A stretch of DNA of 64,000 nt, taken from the NCBI RefSeq assembly GCF_021272205.1, contig NZ_JAJSDX010000003.1, positions 124,001 through 188,000 on the forward strand, read 5' to 3'. The translations under genes were made by a program, and so were the position numbers. The notes beneath the pieces were generated by a model. The model saw only the letters and a list, made by a program, of their open reading frames with translations. It did not search any database and was not told the origin of the DNA. Every line of letters starts with the position of its first letter. The first letter of the stretch is position 1. The DNA comes from Pantoea sp. Mb-10 (GTDB lineage: Bacteria > Pseudomonadota > Gammaproteobacteria > Enterobacterales > Enterobacteriaceae). Positions 1 to 7,646 of this stretch are shown one piece after another.

Positions 1-61
1 CGGGGCGTTTCGCGATGCGCCTGCGCAGGGGAAAGGTTGCCAGAGCGGGCGGCGCGCGGGC

Positions 62-171
62 AAAAAAAACCCACGCATCCGCGTGGGTTGGTGCAAGCGA
101 TCAGGATGGATACCTTTTAACGGGTATTGCTGCCGCAGCAGCTGATCTTCACACCGATCAATACCTCTGGG
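62..171 (-). ncRNA. omrA: OmrA-like small regulatory RNA
   Basis: Read on the minus strand, the RNA begins CCCAGAGGTATTGAT, the conserved 5' seed region of OmrA/OmrB. It ends with an intrinsic terminator (CCCACGC-GGAT-GCGTGGG plus eight T). The stretch TTGCACCAACC just before the terminator resembles E. coli OmrA more than OmrB. In E. coli these Hfq-binding sRNAs lie between aas and galR, are activated by OmpR, and repress outer-membrane protein and curli regulator mRNAs. The predicted length is about 110 nt, longer than the E. coli RNA (about 88 nt), and the extra bases lie in the middle. The ends are inferred from motif position, not mapped. Confidence 0.88.
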
Positions 172-210
172 ACCGCTATCGTCTCGCAAGCGCGCCGTGG
201 ATGACAGCGG

Positions 211-241
211 CAAAACGCAACCGATTGACGCAAAATGCAAC
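211..241 (-). promoter_or_regulatory. Conserved box upstream of omrA (likely OmpR site)
   Basis: On the minus strand this 31-bp stretch begins GTTGCATTTTGCG and ends GTTGCGTTTTG. A similar block lies upstream of omrB at 2243-2273. Both end about 40 bp before the predicted +1 of their sRNA. Shared sequence at the same spacing in two otherwise different regions marks a common activator site. OmpR is the known activator in E. coli, so an OmpR site is the best guess. Confidence 0.6.
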
Positions 242-283
242 GAGGTGTGTAGCGTGCTGCGGTGATGTTACATCCTGATAATC

Positions 284-2014
284 TTAGGATTTATCCGAAG
301 GTGGCTTACTGTAAATCGCATCAGGCGCAATGTTCATGTGTTTAAGCACCGGCCCCATAATGTTGCCAAATATTGGCGCGGCCACCGATCCGCCAAAGTG
401 GTCGCCTGCGGTAGGATGGTTAATCATCACCACCAGCGCCACTTCGGGATGGCTGGCTGGCGCGATGCCCGCGGTGTAGTTCACATAGCCCCCGTCATAT
501 TTTCCGCTGGTGCCCATTTTTTCTGCCGTACCGGTTTTGGTTGCCAGCCGATAACCCGGCACCGCGGCTTTAACCCCGGTGCCGCCTGGCAGGACATCGC
601 TCTCCAGCATGTGCACCACCGTCTGCACCACCTGCGGATTAGCCACCTGTTTGCCCAGCACCGGCGGCGTCACTTTGGTGATAGAAAGCGGACGATAAAC
701 GCCATAAGACCCTAGCGTGGCGTATTCGCGCGCAATTTGTAGCGGCGTGACGCGCAGGCCATAGCCAAATGAAAACGTGGCGCGTTCAATATCAGCCCAG
801 CGCTCGCGGTGCAGGGGGAAGTAGCCCACGCTCTCGCCGGTGAGCCCCAACCCGGTTGGCTTGCCCAGTCCAAACGCCTGATAGGTGTTGACCAACGCTT
901 CTGCGGGCATGGCCAGCGCAATATGCGATACGCCGATATCGCTCGATTTTTGCAGAATGCCGGTCATGGTCAGCCGTGGCCAGTGACCTACGTCGCGGAT
1001 CAGGTGGCCGTTAACGCTATAAGGCGTGGTATCGATCACCGAATCAGGGCGAACCAGATGACGCTCCAGCCCTTCCATCACCACCAGCGGTTTAACCGTT
1101 GAGCCCGGCTCGTAGCTGTCATTGATTGCCGCATTGCGCATTTGCGCGGGCGTGGCGTGATCGAAATTATTCGGGTTAAAAGAGGGATAAGAGGCCATCG
1201 CCAAAATCTCACCGGTATCGATTTTCACCAACACGGCGGCGCCGGAGTCCGCTTTGTTCAGCAGCACGCCGTCACGCAGTTTGCTGTAAAGCGTGAACTG
1301 ATCGAACTTATCAATGCTGAGCTGCACCGTGGGCGGCTGCTTGGGCGGCTCGTAATCGATCATCGCGATAATGTTACCTTCGCCGTCCTGACGGTAGACC
1401 TCTTTGCCCGGCTCGCCCTGCAACACGCGATCAAAGCCTTTTTCCAGGCCATTGAGCCCTTGGCTATCCGCGCCCACAATACCGATCAGCGGCGCGGCGG
1501 CCTCGCTCATGGGATAAAAACGGCTGTCGTTGTAAACCGAGCTGATGCCTTTGAGGTGCAGCTTGGCGATATCTTTGGCGATGCCCAGCTCAATTTTTCG
1601 TCCCAGATAAAGAAAGCGCTTTTTTGGATTCGCGGTGATTTGGGCGCGGATCTCTTCAGGCCGCAGATTAAGCGCCGCCGCGAGGTAGGCCCATTTTTCA
1701 CTGTTGAAATCCGGATTAGCTTCCAGCACGCGCTGCGGGTCAGCAATGATATCGCGCGCCGGGACGCTTAGCGCCAGCGCCTGGCCATCACGATCCAGCA
1801 ATGTGCCACGGCTGGTGGGCAAGGTCACGGTGCGCAGCGATCGCTGGTCAGCCTCGTGTTCCAGCATGGGATGATTAATTAATTGCAAATCGCCCACGCG
1901 CGCCAGCAGCAGGCCCATACAGCCAAAAACGCCAAGGCAGATCAGGCGAAAACGAAACGGGTTAAACGGCGCTTTAATCTGGTCTTTGCCCAGAAATTTT
2001 TTAATCGGAGGCAT
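284..2014 (-). CDS. FtsI/PBP3-like peptidoglycan transpeptidase (paralog of the divisome enzyme)
   Basis: 576-aa class B penicillin-binding protein, close in length and sequence to E. coli FtsI (588 aa). It has a short cytoplasmic tail, one membrane anchor at about 23-42, a PBP dimerisation region (about 55-210) and a transpeptidase domain. The active-site serine is in STVK (S305-K308) and the third motif is KTG (493-495). The second motif, SSN in FtsI, reads SSD (357-359). It would cross-link septal-type peptidoglycan in the periplasm. The normal ftsI is expected in the dcw cluster, so this is probably a second copy, comparable in concept to PBP3SAL of Salmonella. It lies between omrA and omrB, where E. 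coli has no gene. No strong terminator of its own was seen before omrA. Confidence 0.9.
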   Translation of the reverse strand: MPPIKKFLGKDQIKAPFNPFRFRLICLGVFGCMGLLLARVGDLQLINHPMLEHEADQRSLRTVTLPTSRGTLLDRDGQALALSVPARDIIADPQRVLEANPDFNSEKWAYLAAALNLRPEEIRAQITANPKKRFLYLGRKIELGIAKDIAKLHLKGISSVYNDSRFYPMSEAAAPLIGIVGADSQGLNGLEKGFDRVLQGEPGKEVYRQDGEGNIIAMIDYEPPKQPPTVQLSIDKFDQFTLYSKLRDGVLLNKADSGAAVLVKIDTGEILAMASYPSFNPNNFDHATPAQMRNAAINDSYEPGSTVKPLVVMEGLERHLVRPDSVIDTTPYSVNGHLIRDVGHWPRLTMTGILQKSSDIGVSHIALAMPAEALVNTYQAFGLGKPTGLGLTGESVGYFPLHRERWADIERATFSFGYGLRVTPLQIAREYATLGSYGVYRPLSITKVTPPVLGKQVANPQVVQTVVHMLESDVLPGGTGVKAAVPGYRLATKTGTAEKMGTSGKYDGGYVNYTAGIAPASHPEVALVVMINHPTAGDHFGGSVAAPIFGNIMGPVLKHMNIAPDAIYSKPPSDKS

Positions 2015-2127
2015 GGCAATCCGCTGCGATAAAAGGGAGATCCTGACTGAATATTCGCTGTTATAAAGAAAGGCACTGCGTTATGACAGGAAAACTGTGT
2101 TTCGATTCGTTAGCGAAACGTGCGCAT

Positions 2128-2202
2128 AAAAAAAACCTGCGCATCTGCGCAGGTCGGTGTAATCAAGAAATTTTTTGATGTTCACCCATCAATACCTCTG
2201 GG
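2128..2202 (-). ncRNA. omrB: OmrB-like small regulatory RNA
   Basis: The minus strand starts CCCAGAGGTATTGATGGGTG and ends with the terminator CCTGCGC-AGAT-GCGCAGG followed by eight T. The segment TTACACC before the terminator and the terminator itself match E. coli OmrB closely. The predicted length is about 75 nt (E. coli about 82). It is the copy nearer galR, as in E. coli. A -10-like TAGAGT ends about 6 nt before the +1. Confidence 0.9.
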
Positions 2203-2242
2203 ACCTTGACTCTAGCAAGGTCCAGACCGCGGCGACCATCGT

Positions 2243-2273
2243 TCAAACGCAACAGTTACCCGCAAAATGTAAC
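2243..2273 (-). promoter_or_regulatory. Conserved box upstream of omrB (likely OmpR site)
   Basis: The minus strand begins GTTACATTTTGCG and ends GTTGCGTTTGA. It is a near copy of the block upstream of omrA at 211-241, at the same distance (about 41 bp) from the predicted transcription start. OmpR activation of both RNAs in E. coli makes it the likely protein. Confidence 0.6.
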
Positions 2274-2287
2274 CAGCGGTGAGATTG

Positions 2288-4561
2288 TTATGCAGGTTTG
2301 CAACCGGCATGTTTTTTAATCTCCACCAGGCAGCTCATGGCATTGGGGCCTTGCGTCAGCGACGACGTGCCGATATCCAGCGTTAGCACGTTGGGGTTGC
2401 CCGCGCGATCCCACGGCTGCCACTCACCGCCAAAGCCGGGATCAAACCAGGCGCCCGTTGACATCACCACCACGCCGGGCGTTAGGCCATCCGTGAGGCG
2501 CACACCGGCCAGCATACGGCCCCGCGCGTTGCTCACCTCAATTTCATCGCCGTCGGCGATGCCGCGTGCGTCGGCATCCTGCGGATGCATGTACAGCGTC
2601 TCGTGGCCGGCGGTTTTATTCGCCTGCACGCTGGGCGTGGCGTCGAGCTGGCTGTGCAGACGATCCGAGGGCTGAATGGAGATCATGTGCAGCGGATAGG
2701 TTTGACTCAGCGGCGCGCCCAGCCACTCCTGCGGCTCGCGCCACTCAGGATGGCCGGCAAAGTCGTCCAGCTGGTAATCGGCGATGGTCTGGCAGAACAG
2801 TTCAATTTTGCCGCTGGCGGTCTGGATAGGATGCGCCTCGGGATCGGCGCGGAAGTCGTCCATAAAGACGAAGGGTTTACCGCCCTGCGGAATCTCGACG
2901 AATCCGCGCTGCCAGAACGCGTCAAACTCCGGGAAATCAATGCCTTTACGCGCATGCGCGACGGCGCACTGCTGGTAGAGGTGCGCAATCCACTGCATTT
3001 CATTGCGCCCTTCCGTGAAGGCGTCGCGGTAGCCAAGGCGGTCAGCCAGATCGGCAAAGATATCAAAGTCGTTGCGCGCCTGATGCTGCGGTTTAATCGC
3101 CTGGTGCATCGCCAGCACAAAGCGATCGCGCGATGATCCGCCGATATCATTGCGTTCCAGCGTGGTGGTGGCGGGCAGCACAATATCCGCCATACGCGCG
3201 GCGGGCGTCCAGACGATATCTTGCACCACCACGGTATCGGGCCGCTGCCAGCCTTCAACTAAGCGATTCAGCTGCTGATGGTGATGGAACGGATTGCCGC
3301 CGGCCCAATGCACCAGATGAATATCGGGATAGTGCAGCGTTTCGCCCTGGAAGCGATAAGGCTGGCCCGGATTCAGCAGCATGTCGCTGATACGCGCCAC
3401 CGGAATCGACAGATTGCCCGGGTTGGGGCCGGTGCCCATGAGCGGCGCGGGCCCTTCCTGGCGCGGATTGCCCACGCTGTTCATTGAACCATGACCGAAG
3501 GAGAAGCCACCGCCCGGCAGGCCAGGCTGCCCGAGCATGGCGGAGAGCGCGATCATCATCCAGTAAGGCTGCTCGCCTCGATGCGCGCGCTGCACCGAAT
3601 ACGAACAGGTGACAAAGCTGCGTTTCCCGATAAGCTGCTGCGCCAGCCGCGCGATGCGCGCCGCCGGGATGCCGGTGATGGCGCTGGCCCACTCGGCGGT
3701 TTTGGCCAGCCCGTCCGCTTCCCCGGACAAATAGGCGCGCAGCTGCGGCCAGCCTGTGCAGTGGCTGGCAAGAAATGCCTCATCCACCGCCTGCCGACGC
3801 AGCACTTCGTAGCCCAATGCCAGCATCAGCGCCACATCGGTATTCGGGCGGATAGGAATCCATTCTGCATTGACAAATTCAGGGCAATCGTCGCGCAGCG
3901 GGCTGATGTTGACGACGGGCGTTCCTTTGGCGCTGAGCTGCTCCAGCGCCGGTTTCAGCGTATGCTGCCCGGCGCCGCCGGAGGCCACTTGGGCGTTTTT
4001 CAGCGCCAGCCCGCCGAATGCCACCACGATCTCGGCATGCTCAATCACTTCCGGCCAGTCCGTGACGCGTCCGGTCAGCGGCATATAGGTGCCAATCACA
4101 TACGGCAGGAAAAACTGCGCCGCCCCCCAGCTGTAATTTCCCTGCTGGTCAACGCCGCCGCCGCCCTGGAAATAGAAGCGACGCACCAGCGTGCGCGCAT
4201 GGTTTACGCGCCCGGCTGAGGACCAGCCATAAGAGCCGGTAAAAATGCCCGACGCGCCGTAGCGATCGCGCACGCGCCGGTTCTCTTCGGCCACCAGATC
4301 CAGCGCGGTATCCCAATCCACCGCCACGAAGTCTTCACGTCCGCGCAGGCTGCGATCGCTGTTTTCCCGCGATTTGAGCCACGATCGCCGCACCATCGGC
4401 TGGCGTATACGTTTATCCGAATAGACCAGCTCTGGCAGCGTATTGAGCATGGGCGAAGGGTCGGCGTCGGCAAAAAAGGGCTCGCAGCCAATCAGGCGAT
4501 CGTGTTCCGTCACGGCGGTGAATGCACCCCAATGCGCCAGGTGCGGTACGCGTTTTTTCAT
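2288..4561 (-). CDS. BisC/TorZ-family molybdopterin oxidoreductase, cytoplasmic
   Basis: 757-aa DMSO-reductase-family enzyme resembling E. coli BisC along its whole length. The motif GSYGW (109-113) carries the serine (S110) that ligates molybdenum in the BisC/TorA group. ATTTLERND, GKIE and the C-terminal RLHSQLD region are the usual bis-MGD contacts. There is no [4Fe-4S] Cys motif and no twin-arginine signal, so a cytoplasmic reductase of S- or N-oxides (biotin sulfoxide, methionine sulfoxide) is most likely; the substrate is not shown. The start at MKKRVPHLAHWGAF is chosen because the family begins near AHWG. A longer in-frame extension to 4684 is Cys/His-rich and unlike the family. It is divergent from galR across about 190 bp. 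Confidence 0.85.
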   Translation of the reverse strand: MKKRVPHLAHWGAFTAVTEHDRLIGCEPFFADADPSPMLNTLPELVYSDKRIRQPMVRRSWLKSRENSDRSLRGREDFVAVDWDTALDLVAEENRRVRDRYGASGIFTGSYGWSSAGRVNHARTLVRRFYFQGGGGVDQQGNYSWGAAQFFLPYVIGTYMPLTGRVTDWPEVIEHAEIVVAFGGLALKNAQVASGGAGQHTLKPALEQLSAKGTPVVNISPLRDDCPEFVNAEWIPIRPNTDVALMLALGYEVLRRQAVDEAFLASHCTGWPQLRAYLSGEADGLAKTAEWASAITGIPAARIARLAQQLIGKRSFVTCSYSVQRAHRGEQPYWMMIALSAMLGQPGLPGGGFSFGHGSMNSVGNPRQEGPAPLMGTGPNPGNLSIPVARISDMLLNPGQPYRFQGETLHYPDIHLVHWAGGNPFHHHQQLNRLVEGWQRPDTVVVQDIVWTPAARMADIVLPATTTLERNDIGGSSRDRFVLAMHQAIKPQHQARNDFDIFADLADRLGYRDAFTEGRNEMQWIAHLYQQCAVAHARKGIDFPEFDAFWQRGFVEIPQGGKPFVFMDDFRADPEAHPIQTASGKIELFCQTIADYQLDDFAGHPEWREPQEWLGAPLSQTYPLHMISIQPSDRLHSQLDATPSVQANKTAGHETLYMHPQDADARGIADGDEIEVSNARGRMLAGVRLTDGLTPGVVVMSTGAWFDPGFGGEWQPWDRAGNPNVLTLDIGTSSLTQGPNAMSCLVEIKKHAGCKPA

Positions 4562-4722
4562 GATGTGATCCGGCAGGCAGGTGTGATGATGGCTGGCAGC
4601 ATAGCATGCGCAGGCGCTGCGGCTAAAGCCCACGCGAATCCCCTTATTTTCCGTGCTTTTGCGACAGCGCTGACATTCTCGCATCTTGCTACAGGTACTG
4701 TTTTCCGTAACACTGAGCAGAT

Positions 4723-4738
4723 GTGTAAACGTTTACCC
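4723..4738 (+). promoter_or_regulatory. GalR-type operator upstream of galR
   Basis: GTGTAAACGTTTACCC matches the gal operator consensus GTGKAANCGNTTNCAC at all but one base. It lies 16 bp before the galR start codon, where autoregulation by GalR would be expected. Confidence 0.7.
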
Positions 4739-4754
4739 GGATACCTGTTATCGC

Positions 4755-5759
4755 ATGGCTACCATTAAGGATGTTGCCCGCATGGCCGGGGTGTCGGTTG
4801 CCACCGTATCCCGCGTTATCAATAATTCGCCCAAGGCCAGTGAGAGCTCTCGCCTCGCGGTTAATCAGGCGATGGAGCAGTTGCAGTATCACCCCAATGC
4901 CAACGCCCGTGCGCTTGCTCAGCAATCCACTGAAACCCTGGGGCTGGTGGTGGGCGACGTGTCTGATCCCTTTTTTGGCGCGATGGTAAAAGCGGTGGAT
5001 GAAGTGGCCGGACAAACCGGTAACTTTTTGCTGATTGGTAACGGTTACCATAATGAGCAAAAAGAGCGCCAGGCGATTGAGCAGCTGATGCGCCATCGCT
5101 GTGCGGCGCTGGTGGTGCACACCAAAAAAGTCCCGGATGCCGATCTGGAAGTGCTGATGAAACAGGTGCCCGGCATGGTGTTGTTGAACCGGTTACTGAA
5201 AGGATTCGAGTCGCGCTGTATTGCCCTGGACGACCGCTACGGTGCCTGGCTTGCCACGCGCCATTTGATTCAACAGGGCCATACGCAGATCGCCTTTCTC
5301 TGCTCAACGCACACCATTTCGGATGCCGAAGATCGCCTGCAGGGTTATTACGATGCGCTGAAAGAGCACGGTTTACCGTGCAATGACCGCCTGGTTGCAT
5401 GGGGCGAACCGGATGAAGTGGGCGGCGAACAGGCCATGACCGAACTGCTGGGACGGGGAAAACCCTTTACCGCCGTGGCCTGCTACAACGACTCCATGGC
5501 CGCCGGTGCGCTGGCGGTACTGAGCGACAACGGCATTCGCGTGCCGGAGGAGATGTCGCTGATCGGCTTCGATGATGTGCTGGTGTCGCGCTACGTGCGT
5601 CCGCGCTTAACCACTATCCGCTATCCCATCGTGACCATGGCGCAGCAGGCGGCGCAGCTGGCGCTGGCGCTGGCGAACGGCACGCCGCTGCCGGAAGTCA
5701 CGAACATGTTCAGCCCGACGCTGGTGCGTCGGCACTCCGTTGGGGGAGCAGGGCTTTGA
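4755..5759 (+). CDS. galR: Galactose operon repressor GalR
   Basis: 334-aa LacI-family repressor almost identical to E. coli GalR in its first 330 residues. The helix-turn-helix is at 4-23 (IKDVARMAGVSVATVSRVIN), the hinge at 46-58, and a periplasmic-binding-protein-like effector domain follows (GDVSDPFFGAM, CYNDSMAAG, GFDDVLVSRY). It represses galactose uptake and metabolism genes until galactose binds. The start at MATIKDV is that of the family; an upstream ATG at 4686 would precede the operator. The protein ends SVGGAGL, about nine residues shorter than E. coli, and its stop codon is the first three bases of a repeat that recurs five more times downstream. Confidence 0.96.
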   Translation: MATIKDVARMAGVSVATVSRVINNSPKASESSRLAVNQAMEQLQYHPNANARALAQQSTETLGLVVGDVSDPFFGAMVKAVDEVAGQTGNFLLIGNGYHNEQKERQAIEQLMRHRCAALVVHTKKVPDADLEVLMKQVPGMVLLNRLLKGFESRCIALDDRYGAWLATRHLIQQGHTQIAFLCSTHTISDAEDRLQGYYDALKEHGLPCNDRLVAWGEPDEVGGEQAMTELLGRGKPFTAVACYNDSMAAGALAVLSDNGIRVPEEMSLIGFDDVLVSRYVRPRLTTIRYPIVTMAQQAAQLALALANGTPLPEVTNMFSPTLVRRHSVGGAGL

Positions 5760-6059
5760 GCGGGTTCCGGCCCGCTATGCCGGTTTTTTACTGAACCCTG
5801 AGCGGGTTCCGGCCGCTCAGTCGGCATTGCTCTGAGCGGGTTCCGCCCGCTAACCTTGCGGGAGTTTCAGCCACCCCGCTGCGGCGTACGGGCAAAGGGC
5901 CGGTTCTGAGCGGGTTCCGGCCCGCAAAGCCGGTTTTTACTGAACCCTGAGCGGGTTCCGGCCCGCAAAGCCGGTTTTTTACTGAACCCTGAGCGGGTTC
6001 CGCCCGCTAACCTTGCGGGAGTTTCAGCCACCCCGCTGCGGCGTACGGGCAAAGGGCCG
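5757..6059 (+). repeat. Six direct repeats behind galR, several terminator-like
   Basis: TGAGCGGGTTCC occurs at 5757, 5799, 5833, 5907, 5948 and 5990. Copies 1, 4 and 5 continue as CCGGC-N7-GCCGG followed by five or six T, a small intrinsic-terminator shape on the plus strand. Copies 3 and 6 belong to an identical 71-bp block (5832-5902 and 5989-6059), so the array includes a 157-bp duplication. The first copy supplies the galR stop codon. No coding function is evident. Confidence 0.75.
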
Positions 6060-6084
6060 ATGGGCGCGGCCCTTTGCAATCCGC

Positions 6085-6777
6085 GCCCTGCGCCAGCCTC
6101 CGCTGTTCCCTCACTCCGCCGCGCCAGCCTCACGGACCGCGCGGATTCGCCATCCCTGGCTCATTCCGCGCTCTCAGCGGCATCCCTGCCGCTTCGTCCT
6201 GGCCGTCACGCTCCGTTCGGCGCTCCGGATGGCGCTCACAAACCTCGCCTGTGGGTATCTTTTCTGTTTTTTCTGTGTGGTGTTGTCTGGGAAGCCGTAA
6301 ATGGGTCTGCGAAGACAGTGGCTGGCTGGAAAGACAGAAGACAGAAGACAGAAGGTTTCTGGTGAACACCGCGCGGACGGGATGTGACTACCCGTCTTTC
6401 AGATATGCAGTGACGGTAAAAGATATAACAACAAAGAAGGGTTTTGCTCAACGCAGCGCGGTCCGGATGCGACTTAAAAGTCTTAAAAGCACGCGACATT
6501 GGCTAAAAAAACAAAATAAAAAAGGGTTTTGCTTAAAGCAGCACAGCCTGAACGCACCTTAAAAATCTTCCCGCCGCGCGGCGGCGGCGAAAAAATCGTG
6601 GCTTGCAGCGGGGGTGTGAAGCGCCATCCCCACTCGCTGAACGACTGAAGGCTTCCAGGGCGAGCGGCATGGATGCCGCGAGAGGCGGCGTTGAGCAGGA
6701 GCGAATCGACGCCGGTCCGTCAGGAAGGCTGAGGGAGTGAAGGCACCGCGCAGCGGCGAGCGGGGCTGGCGCAGGGC
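6085..6777. repeat. Imperfect inverted repeats flanking a 450-bp AT-richer core
   Basis: The left arm is about 6085-6205 and the right arm about 6653-6777. The arms contain a perfect 14-base match (GCCCTGCGCCAGCC at 6085; its complement at 6764-6777) and further matches in the same order (ACGGACC, GATTCGC, CGGCAT-CC-TGCCGCT). The core holds three copies of AGACAGA (6332-6352) and two imperfect copies of about 50 bp starting GGGTTTTGCT at 6439 and 6524. Short open frames here look incidental. It may be a dispersed extragenic repeat pair or a decayed element. Confidence 0.55.
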
Positions 6778-6800
6778 CGGGGAGTGCAGAGGGCGCGGCC

Positions 6801-7182
6801 TGGCGCCCTCTGCTCGGTCGCCGCAGCGCGGCAAAGGCACCTGCCATTGCCATGGCGAACGAAAGTCGCTCCGTGCCAGCGAAAAGGCACCGCAGCCGCT
6901 GCCTGGCGCCCTCTGCTCGGTCGCCGCAACGCGGCAAAGGCACCTGCCATTGCTATGGCGAACGAAAATTGCACCGTGCTAACGGAAAAGCACCTGCCGC
7001 TGCCTGCGGCGAACAAAAGTCGCTCCGTGCCAGCGAAAAGGCACGTCAGCCGCTGCCTGCGGCTAAAACCCCGCCACAGTCTGTGGCAAAGCACCTGCCG
7101 CTGCCTGCGGCTAAAGCTCCGCCACAGCCCGTGGCAAAGCACCTGCCGCTGCCTGCGGCTAAAGCTCCGCCACAGCCCGTGG
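6801..7182. repeat. Degenerate tandem repeats, including two 48-bp units
   Basis: A segment of about 64 bp starting TGGCGCCCTCTGCTCGG occurs at 6801 and again at 6904. A 48-bp unit starting CAAAGCACCTGCCGCTGCC is present twice in succession (7087-7134, 7135-7182), with a degenerate copy before it. The plus strand can be read as 16-residue repeats (AKHLPLPAAKAPPQPV), but there is no credible start or family. The array runs up to the 3' end of the acetyltransferase gene. Confidence 0.65.
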
Positions 7183-7190
7183 CCCCCCTG

Positions 7191-7646
7191 CTATCGCAGC
7201 GAGCGAGAATAAACATTGACGTCGATATCGGGGAACTCAATCGCCTTACAGGCATACTCCCAGCCGAAGCGCTCGTAATAGCCGCCGAACGTTGACCACA
7301 GCCAGAGTTTTTCGTGGCCGCGGGCGCGGGCGTAATCGATAACATGCTGCTGCAGCGCTTCGCTCAATCCGTTGCCGCGCGCGGGCGGATCAACATAGAG
7401 CGCGGCGACCCACGGCCAGAGATCCTGGCGGCTGATCAAATCGCAGCGCCAAAATCCCACCGTACCGAGTGGCGTGTCATTTTCATTCAGTGCGACAAAC
7501 GTCACCGGAAACTCAGCCCCGTTCAAACTGCTGCGCACAATGCTGTCGTAAAATTCCCGCGCGGTGCCTGCGCCAAACGCCTGCCACAGCCAGTCGGTTA
7601 TGTGGCTGGCATGATGCGGCACGTCACTGAGTGGAACAATCTTCAC
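7191..7646 (-). CDS. GNAT-family N-acetyltransferase, coupled to lysA
   Basis: 151-aa GNAT-fold protein. The acetyl-CoA segment is ALYVDPPARGNGLSEAL (about 87-103), the R/Q-x-x-G-x-G/A-type loop, and the C-terminal YERFGWEY is typical of the fold. The substrate is unknown. The start is GTG, overlapping the lysA stop codon (GTGA), so translation is probably coupled to LysA. E. coli has no such gene behind lysA. The 3' end runs into the tandem-repeat block. Confidence 0.75.
   Translation of the reverse strand: MKIVPLSDVPHHASHITDWLWQAFGAGTAREFYDSIVRSSLNGAEFPVTFVALNENDTPLGTVGFWRCDLISRQDLWPWVAALYVDPPARGNGLSEALQQHVIDYARARGHEKLWLWSTFGGYYERFGWEYACKAIEFPDIDVNVYSRSLR

Noticed and set aside
15-278. 87-codon plus-strand frame at the window start
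   Set aside because: It runs through the omrA sRNA and its promoter on the opposite strand; no similarity or start signal.
4562-4684. 41-residue N-terminal extension of the BisC-like enzyme with clustered Cys and His
   Set aside because: It looked like a metal-binding addition, but it lies in the divergent promoter region, has no ribosome binding site, and the family begins at the AHWG segment.
5757-7182. CRISPR array
   Set aside because: Repeat spacing is irregular, spacers are not unique, and no cas gene is nearby.
6013-7295. Several overlapping reading frames on both strands of the repeat block between galR and the GNAT gene
   Set aside because: They consist of low-complexity Arg/Ala/Pro-rich sequence, follow repeat boundaries, lack ribosome binding sites and resemble no family. 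The block is better described as non-coding repeats.
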